The notes under the pieces were generated by a model, which was given only the letters and a program-made list of their open reading frames with translations, made no database searches and was not told the origin of the DNA. The position numbers and the translations under genes were made by a program. Shown here piece after piece: positions 27,021 to 52,458 of a stretch of 64,000 nt of DNA. Each line of letters opens with the position of its first letter. The stretch's first letter is position 1. This stretch comes from Scatophagus argus (Eukaryota > Chordata > Actinopteri > Scatophagidae), in assembly GCF_020382885.2 (NCBI RefSeq), contig NC_058501.1, positions 8,680,001 through 8,744,000 on the forward strand, in the 5' to 3' direction.

Positions 27021-29687
27021 ACACCACTGTGCTCAAGTACAGACTTTTAGTGTTGAAGAGAAAACTAAATCTAAATTGTGTTTGTATGAGGCGGAAGCTG
27101 CATTTAGTTTCTGTACAGGCAATTATACATACAATTTTGTCATAGTGTAAATTATGCTTCCTTTGCTTTAAGATTCTTGAATGAATTAAAAACAATGTGA
27201 AGGAGGCAGCAATCAGCAGTTACCCTTTTGAAAGAGTTCCAAGTGCTCCAGTGGGATAGGATGTGGTGCATTTGAGAGACAAGAGGCATCACTCCAGTGT
27301 CTTAACATCTGGAACATCTGAGCTTCTCTTTGTTGACTGTTAAAACACTGTCTCAACAGGTCCTGAAACAACAACCCAACATCAGCCACTAGTAACTCGA
27401 GCAGAACAGGCTTGGCCAACAGTGAGATTTGCTGGAAGAGGGAAGGAGCCCTAATTTTTTCACTGGATGGAAAAATGTCTTCATTAATTTACTTCATAAA
27501 AGAGTAAATTCTTTTTTCAAATTCTCTTGTGGTTCTCAGGATTTTTCTGCCTGAGTGAGAAACTAACGGGTAAATTGTACTTTCACACATGTTTTAATTC
27601 AGGGTCTTTCCATAAGTACCTCATAGATTGAGAGGAAATTGTTGACTAGAAAAATAAAGCTCAGGCCATCTGCCTTCTTTCAACTTTCTGTTGCAAGTAA
27701 TCTTGAAGTTTCTCGAGGGCTGTTCCTGGACCACATGTTCTATAAAAAGTCAACAAAAATGATTTACAGTATTTGCTTGACAAACTAGATTTTCTGAGTG
27801 ATACAGCTTTGAAAACTTTCCATAATGAATGTATGTGAATGTCTGTATCTCACACATACCCACACCTACTCTGACACAGGCTCTCTTTGAGGGGGGATGC
27901 CTGACACGGGTCCCTGCAGAGCTGAGTGATCACAGGCAGACGGGCCGCCTGCTATAAAGAAAGAATGAGCAGAAAGGATTTTATCAGGGAGGAAAAGAAA
28001 TGACTCCCCATGCAGATTAATAAAATAACCCCAAGGTTCTTCTATACACACCCTGATCTGCACTCCCTCCCATTCTCTGAGCAGAAATACCACACACACA
28101 CACACAGAGAATATCTGGGGTTTGCCTCACCTGTTGCCAGGCAACAACTGATGGGGAAAAAAATCTGGTGGTGCTCCAGTGATTAAAATTTCCTGGGTAG
28201 CAGTGTTTGATCCCCAGTGTGCTATCATTGTCTCTCCACAGCTTCATAAGAAACCCCACACTAGGGTAGCAGAGAGGGAAGAGAATATATAAACTTTCTC
28301 ACTCTTGTCAAGAGGTGGCTGGCTTTGCTCACTGACTTTTCCTCTGATTTTTTGAGGATAAAGGAGCTCTCGCCTCGCGCGACTCAAGTGAACTCAGGTT
28401 TTTCTTTACTCCCTCCCCCCTCCTGTCGTACTAGTCACTTTGACAATTCACTGGTCAGTCGTGTTTTTTAAAGAGAAGCTTAAAAGAAGAGGAAATACAT
28501 CAAATGAGGTCATAGTGAGGGTCAGACTCAGAAAGCGGTGGCCTTTCTGAACAGTCCTCTGCTCAGTTTATTTAAAGCACCGCTGTCGAGGGGGAGCGGG
28601 AAGTGGAGACACTGCTTCGGAAGGAATGTGTAGTTAATGCCACGCTCATGGCCAAATTAGTCAGGCCTGCTGAGGGGATTCCTCTTGGGGTCACTTCCAC
28701 AGTAAACCACAATGCACACTGACACTTCATGGCATCACATCCACATGAGGCAGCTATTTCCATACTTGCACATGCAAATACACATTCATAATCTGTAAGC
28801 AAACACACATAAAGGGAGTGTTGTGCCTACATGCATGAGAAGACGTGTGGGGCATACCCGTACACATGTGCCAGCTTGGCTTGACTCGGTCTGACTTGGC
28901 ACATCAGCCCAACGTGTCAGGGATTTGCATCTACAGGGGTTACCCCTTTGAAGGTGCATCTTTAACTGATGACTCATCGCAGCTTCTCGTCTAAAATTTT
29001 CTGTTTGCATTCTTTCTCCTTGTAAAATTATTGAAGGGGCCATGAAAAATACAATTTCCAATAAACTTCATGTTAAAAGTCCGCTGTTACTTCCACTTCA
29101 TGGAAGGTCCATCTAAGATGTAGCTCAGCCTAATTTAGAGCAATAGTACTTGTAATGTAAAGGCAAACCAGCATGGCATGGTTCTTCTCGGCATGGAAAA
29201 GCCTTAAAACTGAATCCAGGTGACCAAGTGACATCAGTGACCTACTTCTTTTTGTTACAAGGCAATATGTAAGAGAATCAGCAGGTAAACAACAAAATGG
29301 GGAATCACCACACACACACGCTCATCTTAACCAAACCCTAACTTCAACCTAACTTTAAAGCAAGTCGTCACCCAAATATTTAAGGATTTACGTTGTGGAG
29401 ACTTACATTTTGTCCCCATAGGTAAGGCAGATCCTCGTAATGTGACAGGCAAACAGATTTCTGTCCCCACAACTACAGGAATACGCATCCACTCACACAC
29501 ACACACACAGAGAGAGAGTACCCTTCTCGTTTGACCTTGTCTATACAAAACATTGACCTGCTTTTCCTCTGTGTGTACAGCTGACATCTCTTGCTCAGAG
29601 TGATTATCTGTCCTTGACTACTTTCTCAATCCCTCTTACTATGAAATGATCCCTTCAATCACCCCAGTATACACACAGAAATGCAGG

Positions 29688-29701
29688 CACACACACACAC
29701 G

Positions 29702-29737
<36 letters not shown>
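29688..29737. repeat. (CA)n microsatellite
   Basis: A CA run with GCAC and ATAC interruptions near its start. Confidence 0.95.
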
Positions 29738-30435
29738 ACTGCCCCACCTGCTTATCTTATCCTTGGTTTTATTAATCTAATCCTCCCTGTCTGTGTGCAT
29801 TTTAGAATTTCAAAAATCAATAATTAATTATTACAACTTGACTAGATCCTGTATTTATGCATGCGTGTGTGGTCACACAAGTCTATTTTCATAACACTGT
29901 ACACCCTCTGCTGCCCTGTGTCACTGTCTCTCTCTGCTTGCTTCATGCTAAGAGAATGTGCAGGATTGCCACTGGGATATCTGCAGCTTTAATAGATGCA
30001 ACATCAGAAAAAACCTGCATATAAGGCCACAGACTGAGCCACTATGTTTTCACAGACCCCAGTGAGGCACGCGCTATCAATTGCTGTCCACGTTGAGCCT
30101 GGCCTAATTCATTAGCTGATGACAGGACAGTGGATCAGCAATGTCATTGTCTTCTGGGAATGTTATGAGTCATAGGCCGGGGAATGAACAGTTTGGAGAT
30201 CACAGGCGTGAGCCTTCTGGTATCACTGTATGTTTGCCACTCCTGTGCAATTGAGGATTAAGAGCATGATTTTCTTAATAAGGTCGAATAAGTGGATTTA
30301 TGCAATGTCATATGAATGTAACTTAGTGTACATCTCCTTAACCGTATGATATTTGTAGCTTGAACAGGGGAATGATAGGATTAATTAGCTTCAGATACAC
30401 ACTGAACTCCAGCTTTTAAGGCCTTGACATTCCCC

Positions 30436-30724
30436 TTAAAGGTACTCTGTGGAGTTTCCTTGTAAACAAACAAGTTTTTTTAGGTTTACATTGAGTATCA
30501 CTCACCAAAATGCTTTGTTTGTATCGCTGAGGTCTAACAAACATGTCAAGTGTACGTCCTAGCTTATAAAACACTTGCAGAGCATTGTTTAGGCTACAGT
30601 CTTGTTTACTAGCTGGCACTTGTTCTTCGTCTTTGTCGGAGTGTCAAACAAAACAGGGACCCAGTCATATAAAAACTGTGCCATAGTGTTACTAGAAGTC
30701 AAAATTTTGACAGGGTCCTTTTAA
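30436..30724. mobile_element. MITE-like element with short inverted ends
   Basis: Starts TTAAAGGTACTCTGTGGAGT and ends GACAGGGTCCTTTTAA, giving imperfect inverted termini (TTAAAGGTACTCTGT against TTAAAAGGACCCTGT). About 290 bp, no coding capacity. The start resembles the common fish element family beginning AAAGGGACACTCTGTGGA; this is a recollection, not a search. Confidence 0.45.
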
Positions 30725-33620
30725 AATTGCTCTAGTCGATATTTTTATGAAAGTGTGTATTTTAGTGAAAGAAATGTATGTGGCGTGTAGTGATGAACCC
30801 ACCCTACTCTACAGTTTCCTCAGATAAGCTCTGTTAGCTCACTCTTGTGGTTTTATGGCATTATTGTTTTTTAAGTGGAAAAGCTCTGACAGTTATACAT
30901 CAGAGATCAACCAGTATGGATTTTTCAGGGCAAATACCAATTAAAACAACTAATCAAGGAAACCTATAACTGATATTTGGAACCAATGTACATTTGCAGT
31001 AAATAATAAAATCTTTGTGTCCCAAAGAGAAAAGCTACAGCTTAGTTTTGCTGACATGTTCACTTTAAGAATTTTATGGGGTGATGATATGCCAATGTTG
31101 TATTTAAAGCTTGGTGCACTTATTTTTGTCTTTACCCTGTACTTCAGCCAAGACCTGGTTGGTACTTTTAGAAATTTTGACATTTGACAAAAGTTTAACT
31201 GCATTGCTTTGCAGTTAACTTACAAGAAGAAGCAAATCAGTAAAAAACCTGTAGGTCAGAAAGCTGAAAAAGTACAATATTTGCAATGGACAGAAAATGT
31301 CATACTTTTCTTCTCTGCCATGGTCCCAAAACTGCCATGCAGTGGAATTTTCCTTTTTTCCACTATGACAGTTGTAATAATATTATGTTTAGGCTCGTGT
31401 CCAACCAAACAACAAAAAACAACACAAAGTGGGGGCTACAAAACTCAGTTTTGTGTCAATTTTAATGTGTGCCAAGTTTTATGTCAGCAAGGACGATGCC
31501 ATGCACTCTCATGCCTCTTTAGCTCAAGACCTCAATCAGAGTTAAGCTAAAAAAAGGACTAAATGTGGTAGTGTGCATCCATCCTTAGTCTGGAGGGTTT
31601 ATGCACCTGCCCGATTTCATTTACAGGTGTCGACTGATTCTCTCACTGGATGGTCACAGGGGCTGACCAAGTGACCTTAACCTTCCGCACCCCAATGCCA
31701 CATACACACACACACACACACACACACAGACACTCACACATACCCAAACACACAGACATGCTCCTACCCCCAGGGGATGGTGGGGCTTGTTCAGAGTGAG
31801 ACACAAAGACGAGCATTATTCTTCGACATCCCTTACACCAACCTGCTGGGATGGAGGAGAGGGAGGAGGGAAGTTTCATAATTTTTCATAACATTTCATA
31901 ACATTATATTTCATTTTTTCTTATTTTTTGTTGACTATGTTAATTTAACACATGTAGAATTACTTGTTAAATTAGATTTCATCATCTGACAGATTTCATT
32001 GTCTGTAATGACAGCATTACAGTGCTTTTGTTCAAATATAAATTAATGAAAAAAATAATAGGACATTTAAAGTTTGCATATTGAGTAACATGCGTAACTC
32101 TAATGAATCACTTGGGTAAAGTTTGGATTCAGCAGTCTGCCTCAGTGGAGGTGAAAGGGTTTAAAACAATGCATCAATCTCAGTTATGTTTCACTGTCCT
32201 GTTCCTGAGTTAGTACAGGGCAAACAAGGAAGTATTCCCATAAAGAAAGAGCCCACACTGTGTTTGCATTGCTTTCCTTAGCACAGTGACTGATGAAAGA
32301 CCAGAAGCCACAGCGAGGAGAAGCACTGGACTCGTGCATACTGTTCCCTCTAAACATCAACACACAAGTCAGACAAATGAGGCATCGGGGCCCTCTTTAA
32401 GCTGCTGTGCTCCGGAGGCCACAATTTACTAAAACCCAGAGGTATAAGTCTCTGCATTTAAGACCAATTATCACCAAAAGTCCTAAACCTGCCGACTGAG
32501 ACTCTGGTGACAAATGATCTGGAGCAATGATTCATAATAGACAAGGTATTATTATTTAGGAAAATGAGTCCTTAATGCTTCCTTCATGGGATTTTTTACG
32601 ATAAATATTTTACATTTTTAGTAGCTACTTAACTCCTGATCTTTCCTCTGTATTGTAACAATACAAACAACATCATACACGGACTCAGCTGGGAAAGGTC
32701 AAGTCCTACAGTTTACCATAACTCACTGCTACCCACATTTGTCATGACAAAGTGCCTCACGCTCTTATGGAACTAACTCCCTCTAGAGGTTATGAGGAGA
32801 GATGCTGCTGTTTCTTTGGCTGATGTTTGGAGTTTTCTCTCTCTCTCTGTACCAAACCATCGCTGTCACAGAAATCAAAGGAAAGAACTGATTGCACAAG
32901 AATACAAAGAGATTGGAGCATCTTATACTACTGTCTCCAGCTTCAGTATCCTGTAAGACAGCTGGTGTGTGATTGTGTTCAGGTCCACTGCTCCATCTTT
33001 AGGTGCATTTTTGCAGATTAATCTCTAATGTCATTATTGAAAATAAATAGAAGACACACTACAGTGCAGACTTACTACATGGCCATATTATCCAACTTGC
33101 TTAAGCTTTTGCTAAAATAAAAAAAAATGCAAAAACTTCTTTTTTTTTCCCTGGCGTGGTTTTAGAAACACATGAACAAATTACAATACAGTCAGGGCAA
33201 AGTCAGTGGTATCTGTGCTAATCTCGCGTTAGTAACCCGTCACATCTCTCTTTGAACACACAAACTCGTACAAAGGATTCAACGTAAATGAAACCTTTGG
33301 GCACAAAATGACACTTTGATTAACAAAAGATTTCTTAACTTCGTTTTTCTCACTCAGAACTGAAGTTGTCTGTTGCGATTGTGTTCAGAATGTGTTTAAG
33401 CACATAATCAGTGTTAAGGACTGTATTTATTATAATATAACTTTATTCTTTATTCTAACACTCAGCTTTTCATTCATTACAATCACACTTTTTATACTCA
33501 GTTCATGTTAAACGATGTGCATTAAAAGCATCACTGGAAGCACAGTGACAAACAGGAATCATAGAGAGGCTACAGTACACATCTCTACACCCTCGTTGAA
33601 ATAACTTCAGTCTGTCTGTC
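30725..33620. other. gene-poor flank, segment 4, immediately upstream of rspo3
   Basis: AT-rich; a CA microsatellite lies at 31702-31727. No exon recognised. Distal regulatory elements of rspo3 would be expected in this and the preceding segments, but none can be proven from one sequence. Confidence 0.5.
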
Positions 33621-33681
33621 TCCCCACCCCCCCCCCCTGCCCCACTGCACCCCCCACCCCCCCGACGCGGGGGGCTTGCCC
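33621..33681. repeat. C-rich tract, possible G-quadruplex on the minus strand
   Basis: A nearly uninterrupted run of C with C tracts of 4 to 11 bases, closed by GACGCGGGGGG. The minus strand therefore carries at least four G tracts of four or more, enough for a G-quadruplex. It sits immediately upstream of the presumed rspo3 promoter. Confidence 0.7.
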
Positions 33682-33689
33682 TCTAAATA

Positions 33690-34566
33690 AACTTTGGAGC
33701 TCATAGGTGGAGAGAAAGAGACAGAGAGACAGAGGCTGAAGTCATCAGCCGGCCGGCAGGAGGGGAGTGAATGGGTCCTGCACGCAAAGCAGAAAAGAGC
33801 TGAAACTGCGGAGATTTACTTTGGTTCAGCTGCCTGCCGCCGACAGCGAGTGAAACGAAGTGTGTGTTTGAAAGCTAAACGAACTTCGAAACCTGCAACT
33901 TTTTTTGCTTTTTTTGTGTGTGCGTGTGCGATTCCTGGTGTTGAGTCTGTTGTGCTTTTTACTTTTCTGTGCCTCAGCTGATGCTGAAATGAAACCGAGA
34001 CCCTCAGCGCGCCTGGCACATTAGGCTATCCACAGACACCGGGGCGCACAGCGCATCTCCACTGAGAGAGACGGGGCGAGAGGGACAGGGGGAGACTTTG
34101 GAGTTGTACACATGGATGTTATATCTCAAACTTTTTGAGAGTTATGTTAACCATAAATAATAATTGCATCCATCTTTTCGACCTACACTAATGATTGTTT
34201 TTGCTGGCCTCCTGCGCGCACCGGATGAGAATCGAGCTATTTGGCGTGTTTGTTTGTTTTTGGTTTTTTTATTGTTTTTGGAGGGAATGTTCTTCATCAC
34301 AGCACGGATAACGGAACCCTGACTCAGTCTGGCTTTCTTGGTTTATATGAAGATCATCTCCAGGATGTTACAGTCTAAGCGGCCCAGGCATCATTGGGCC
34401 ACTGTACGCTACCATCACCACATGTCACCACATAGCTGGGGGTCCTGCTGTGTCTAGGAATTATCTACCCTCCGCACTCCGTCACGGGGAAGAAAACGGA
34501 ATCTTATCCAATAAGTGATTTGATGAACATTGACATTGGCTTTACGAGTCTCATCTCTGGGCTACT
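33690..34566 (+). promoter_or_regulatory. rspo3: probable rspo3 promoter and 5' UTR
   Basis: In otherwise AT-rich DNA this stretch is clearly richer in G+C and CpG, especially 33740-33850 and 34010-34090 (GCGCGCC, CACCGGGGCGCACAGCGC). It leads without an evident splice acceptor into the exon 1 ATG. The transcription start cannot be placed from sequence alone; several short upstream ATGs lie at 34111-34550. Confidence 0.55.
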
Positions 34567-48116
<13,550 letters not shown>

Positions 48117-48674
48117 TGCTCTGGACAGACGACATCTAGAGCCTCCCCATCCTCCACCTGTTATCCTCCCATCCTTCCATCCCCGAAACTTCACCTACTG
48201 CTCATCCCCCTTGACCCCTGTCTGCAGGGGTGTTGCTGCTACCTGTATGATTTGAATATAATGTTTATGCACAAGCAGGATGGGGCACATTCAGCCACAA
48301 GGCTTGGGCCACTATGGACTTAAAAAAGTCAGTTTTTTTTCTATCCTGTAGCCTCTACTCCTTCACTTCCACCTCTGAGTGTGTCTCGATTGAAAAGTGC
48401 AGGGGACAGTGCTGAGACTGCTGTTGGGACTGAAAACAAAGTGAGAAAATGTCTGTGACTGCATGGAGGACTGGCAGACAGAAGGACAGAGGGGCAAAGA
48501 TGTTATACTATGTGCTTGTTGAAATGGTTATTTAATGGGGCCCTGATACTACATTGCGCGTCTTGGTTTTTGAATGTAGATTTTGCAACATTATGTAGAA
48601 CAATTGTTTATTATTGTTGTTCCTGTTCTTCAGATCTCTTTATTTTATTTGGTGCAGAATTTGTAAAGAAACAA

Positions 48675-48680
48675 AATAAA
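48675..48680 (+). other. rspo3: candidate rspo3 polyadenylation signal (proximal)
   Basis: AATAAA 559 bases after the stop, followed by a GT/T-rich stretch. A second AATAAA at 48937-48942 is an alternative; the sequence does not decide between them. Confidence 0.5.
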
Positions 48681-48936
48681 AAAGTGAGTTTGCTATTGCC
48701 ATCTTGTGACATCTTCATAATCACTGCAAATGACAGATGTAGGAGAACCTGCGTGCTGTGACTCAAAGGAGGTAAAAAACTGAAAACCATTTAACGTGTT
48801 CTGTACCTCTTGCTCGAAAGCTAGTTTTATCCAAATGTGATAAATCGGATCTACTATTGGTTTTTCTTTTTGTGTAAATGAAATCTGTGCTCTCAGTAAA
48901 GCTCCTTGACTAGGAACCAAAAGCACCTGTAAGTCA

Positions 48937-48942
48937 AATAAA
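48937..48942 (+). other. rspo3: candidate rspo3 polyadenylation signal (distal)
   Basis: AATAAA followed by GGTTTGTACCAGTGTCTGTT, a GU-rich downstream element of the usual kind. It would give a 3' UTR of about 0.85 kb. Confidence 0.45.
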
Positions 48943-48959
48943 ACTATAATGGGTTTGTA

Positions 48960-49630
48960 CCAGTGTCTGTTATCTGTTTTTAATCCGACTGCCATCTTGC
49001 GCAGTCCACATGCTATAAATCTTCAAAGAGTTAAGGGCAAGTGAAACTCAGTACAGCTGGCAGCTCAGTTGTTGAGTCAAAGGTTACCATGAGCTCATTT
49101 GGGTGTAAGGTAACAGCAGTAGGGTGTCACATAATGTAATATCTGAACACTTGCTGTAGATGCGGACATTCATCTTTTAATGAACAACAAATATTCTGAG
49201 ACAACTATTCTAATATACCTCAGCACATATTGTGAATAAACAAACATGCAGTTTAAACTAATCAGGCCACTTGCAGTCCCCATGGTGATAGTTAGGTTTT
49301 CCCAGGGAAAAACCTAGCACCATGTAGCTCAAACTTCACAGCAAAACACACTTTCTAAATGAGTGTATAGTTAATTGGAATATATATATCAAGTTGTATG
49401 CATTCAAACACAACCCATATCTTCTACACTTCAGAGCCAATAAACTTTAATCAGTGAACCAGTTTGAAATGTGAACCAAAGAGCGATTCCTTTGATCTGG
49501 ATTGACCAGCTTAGTTTCCTGTGTCAACATTCCTTAACATTTCGTTCCAAGTTTCAGATGTTCACCATCAAGCCCAAATTATTTTTGTATAATAAAACCA
49601 AGAAATGGAGAATCATTGTTTTTAAAGCCA
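48960..49630. other. intergenic, rspo3 to mdh2 (tail to tail)
   Basis: AT-rich, no coding potential recognised. The two genes converge here, so the stretch probably contains the 3' ends of both transcripts. Confidence 0.6.
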
Positions 49631-49635
49631 AACTG

Positions 49636-49641
49636 TTTATT
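49636..49641 (-). other. mdh2: candidate mdh2 polyadenylation signal
   Basis: TTTATT on the + strand reads AATAAA on the - strand, about 420 bases past the mdh2 stop. No long poly-T on the + strand marks a retroposed poly-A tail nearby. Confidence 0.5.
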
Positions 49642-50062
49642 GGTGGAGTGAGTATTTTTGCTCATCAGTAACATCTACTTGCATCAATGGGTAAAATGAC
49701 AGTATTTCCCCCCCCTCATTCATTCAGCAGAGAAATTCTCACAAAGGCAGACTGTACATGAAAATATATGAATTTGTTCAAATTTGACAATTGCAAAATA
49801 TAGATAAGTCACAGTACAGTATGTACACAAATCATAAGTGCAAGATAAAGCCATGTTTGAAAAGGTAAGGGAGATGATACATAAGAAAGATGACCATGGT
49901 TAAAACCATGATTTCTGAATCTAGATGACCCCTACTGCTAACGAAAACAAAAGAGGAAACACTGACAGATACTGAAGTTTACCCAGATGCCTTTTAAGTT
50001 AAGACGGAACCAATTATCAATCACAGCTGTTGTTTGCTTTCAACTAACTAAATGCTCCCTGT

Positions 50063-51076
50063 TCACTTCATTTTAACAACAAAATCCTCGCCCTTCTTAA
50101 TAGAAGCCTTCAGCTCACTCATGGCATCAGCCACCAGCTTCTCCTCAAAGGCAGAAAGCTTTCCCAGCCCAAGGTTCTTCTCAATGCCGTTCTTCCCCAG
50201 GAGAAGTGGCGTGGAGAAGTACTTGCACTCTGTCTCCTCAGACCTGACAAAGGCGCACTCCACCACACCCTCCTTTCCATTCATGGCATCCAGGACAGAG
50301 AAGGTAAAGCGGGCGCCAGCATAGGCCATGGAGAGCGTAGCAGATCCAGCTCCAGCCTTGGCCTGCACCACCTCTGTGCCAGCATCCTGGATCCTGGCTG
50401 TCAGAGCAGACAGCTGGTCAGCAGGGAACTCAACTTTTGGTGTGCACTGGGAAATGAGCGGAATGATGGTCTTCCCAGCATGACCTCCAATGACTGGTAC
50501 ATTGACACGAGCTGGGTCAAGGCCTTTGAGCTCTGCCACGAAGGTGTTTGCTCTGACAATGTCCAGGGTTGTGACACCAAACACTCTGTTGGGGTTGTAC
50601 ACTCCATGCTTCTTCATGACCTCTGATGTAATAGGGATGGTAGAGTTGACAGGATTTGCGATGATGCAGATCATAGCCTCAGGGCAGGTGCGGGCACAGG
50701 CATCGGCCAAGGTGGCTACAATGGTGGCGTTGGTGTTGAAGAGATCATCACGAGTCATGCCAGGTTTTCTGGGCACACCGGCGGGGATGACCACGACGTC
50801 ACAACCCTGCAGAGCGGCATCCAGCTGATCGGGACCCATGTGGCCGGTCACCTGGGCCTTCGTCTCGATGTGGCTCAGGTCTGCAGCCACACCGGGTGTG
50901 TGGGCAATATCATAGAGGGAGAGGTGACTCACCAGGGGACTATTCTTGAGAAGCAGAGATAGCGGCTGGCCTATGCCGCCTGACGCTCCAAGGACCGCCA
51001 CCTTAGCGTTGCTCTGCGTTGAGGTGGACAGGCTCCGAGCGAGGTTAACTGTAGGTCTCACGGCACGGGAAAACAT
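50063..51076 (-). CDS. mdh2: mitochondrial malate dehydrogenase, single-exon, 337 aa
   Basis: NAD-dependent malate dehydrogenase of the mitochondrial matrix (malate to oxaloacetate; TCA cycle and malate-aspartate shuttle). The protein runs full length against human MDH2 (338 aa). It has an N-terminal presequence rich in Arg and Ser (about 1-23, [20 protein letters not shown]), the NAD loop GASGGIGQP (30-38), substrate arginines in [10 protein letters not shown] (R103, R109) and [12 protein letters not shown] (D172, R175), and the catalytic His in VIGGHAGK (H199). It ends [11 protein letters not shown]. The whole coding region is one open frame with no stops, frameshifts or lost catalytic residues, whereas vertebrate MDH2 normally has several introns. 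It may be a functional retrogene, or the only mdh2 of this genome after intron loss. It starts head-to-head with rnf146. Confidence 0.95.
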   Translation of the reverse strand: MFSRAVRPTVNLARSLSTSTQSNAKVAVLGASGGIGQPLSLLLKNSPLVSHLSLYDIAHTPGVAADLSHIETKAQVTGHMGPDQLDAALQGCDVVVIPAGVPRKPGMTRDDLFNTNATIVATLADACARTCPEAMICIIANPVNSTIPITSEVMKKHGVYNPNRVFGVTTLDIVRANTFVAELKGLDPARVNVPVIGGHAGKTIIPLISQCTPKVEFPADQLSALTARIQDAGTEVVQAKAGAGSATLSMAYAGARFTFSVLDAMNGKEGVVECAFVRSEETECKYFSTPLLLGKNGIEKNLGLGKLSAFEEKLVADAMSELKASIKKGEDFVVKMK

Positions 51077-51394
51077 TTTGTTTCAGTGACTTCTTTTTAC
51101 TGTAATAAAATCAGAAATACCCGAAGAGCCCCTCTCCTCTGTGACACCAACGTCCTCTAGCCACCAGCGAACAGGAAGAGCTTAAACTGTCATGCGTCGA
51201 GAATATGGGTCGTGCGATATATACGTCATATTGCGTCAGCGCGTACTGTTACGTCCTCGTCTTTATTTCAGCCTTTTTCGTAGGAAAACAAAAGCCAGTT
51301 AACGTTTAAAGTCCGTAAATTAGCGCTGGAAATCAGTGCCGTTACACGAGCTGCAACTGTACACCAGACCAGCAGAGCAAAATCCAATATTACG
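51077..51394. promoter_or_regulatory. shared head-to-head promoter of mdh2 and rnf146
   Basis: About 320 bases separate the mdh2 ATG from the presumed end of rnf146 exon 1. CpG density is raised in 51190-51260, with a cluster of CRE/ATF-like elements: TACGTCAT (51222-51229), TGCGTCA (51232-51238) and TTACGTCC (51249-51256). The compact spacing implies bidirectional transcription; start sites cannot be fixed from sequence. Confidence 0.6.
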
Positions 51395-52058
51395 GTAGGC
51401 ACGCAGTCGCTGCATTTTCTCTGTCGAGAGAAAATGCTTCTCCTTGCTGTTTATGTCGCGCTGCTAAAATAAGCTAGCGCCGTCTATTTGCTGGAGTCAG
51501 AGTGCTGCCATAAGCCTAACTGGCGTTAGCTACAACAGGTCTTATTGTTATGATCGCCTTGTTAGTCGAGAAATCTCTTTGTACTATTCGGCTTATGTTT
51601 GCATGTTTAAAGATAACATAAAACAAAAACTGATTGCTTTGTACTAGCTACTAAGTATCTGACGTTAGCTGAACTAGTTTTTTTATTGACTCACCAGTTG
51701 TATTTTACATCGCTAGCTGTTTTTTTTTACTCTACTAACATTAGCTGCGCTTATCACTAGCCCTGTCATAAGGCCAGCTGGGGTAACTCAAACTTGCAAC
51801 AGTTAGCTCTCATAGTTCAGTGCTTGTCGTCAAGCAGTTGACAGAGCAGCCCTTTGTTGCACAGTAAACCCTTACCTTTCAGCCATGGTTAAGTGAACGA
51901 TAACTTGCTATTCCTTTTTAACATTACAACATTAGACACAAAGTGCAACTTTGTCTCAAAGTTTGGTTGTCGCATAATTTCTAATGAAAAAACGTTTTGA
52001 TTTTGTGCATCTTATGTAGAACAGACATTTTCACCGACTGTTCTTTTCCTTTTGGCAG

Positions 52059-52118
52059 CGGCAAATTTTAAGGTCCATCAGCCCTCCTAATGGTACATCA
52101 GCATTAAGGGTACTTCCA
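52059..52118 (+). other. rnf146: candidate rnf146 5' UTR exon
   Basis: Bounded by a strong acceptor (CTTTTCCTTTTGGCAG) and donor (TTCCA/GTAAGT). A likely first exon ends at 51394 (ACG/GTAGGC). Non-coding leader exons ahead of one coding exon are the normal RNF146 arrangement in vertebrates. Confidence 0.5.
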
Positions 52119-52458
52119 GTAAGTATCAGATATTAAGTTAGTCAACCTTTTTTCAAGTTGCAGGCAGCGTATACAGTATACTATTAATATTTGTGATTTT
52201 TATTTTGTCTTTATCTTGGGACTGTCTTATTTACTGACAGTGACACCAGCAGTAGAATATTATTATGGTATTTTTATTGACAATTGTGTATTTAACAGAA
52301 TTTTTATTCTTCATGTAAAAGTAACCATCCCAGTAATAATCATTTTGAATACGGTTTTCTCTTTCAAAATGAGTACTATTGATAAAAGTAAAAATAATCC
52401 TAACATGCTCACTTTAACTCTATTTACAATTGTTCCCTTTCCTCAGCATTTCCTAAGG

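Larger units (their letters stand above)
20360..30435. other. gene-poor flank, segment 3
   Basis: No recognised gene. It holds two orphan exon-like segments (20668-20829 +, 27224-27362 -), a 16-bp tandem repeat (21991-22049), GT and CA microsatellites (23582-23645, 29688-29737) and a diverged dispersed repeat around 26660-27020. Confidence 0.55.

Noticed and set aside
33694-33981. 95-codon frame in the rspo3 5' region
   Set aside because: Lies in the presumed 5' UTR/promoter, no similarity, and its start is not linked to any exon.
50490-50828. 112-codon plus-strand frame opposite mdh2
   Set aside because: Antisense shadow of a strongly conserved coding region.
52216-52458. 81 in-frame codons upstream of the RNF146 start
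   Set aside because: A splice acceptor lies 12 bases before the conserved MASCGE start; the upstream codons are AT-rich intron without similarity to RNF146.
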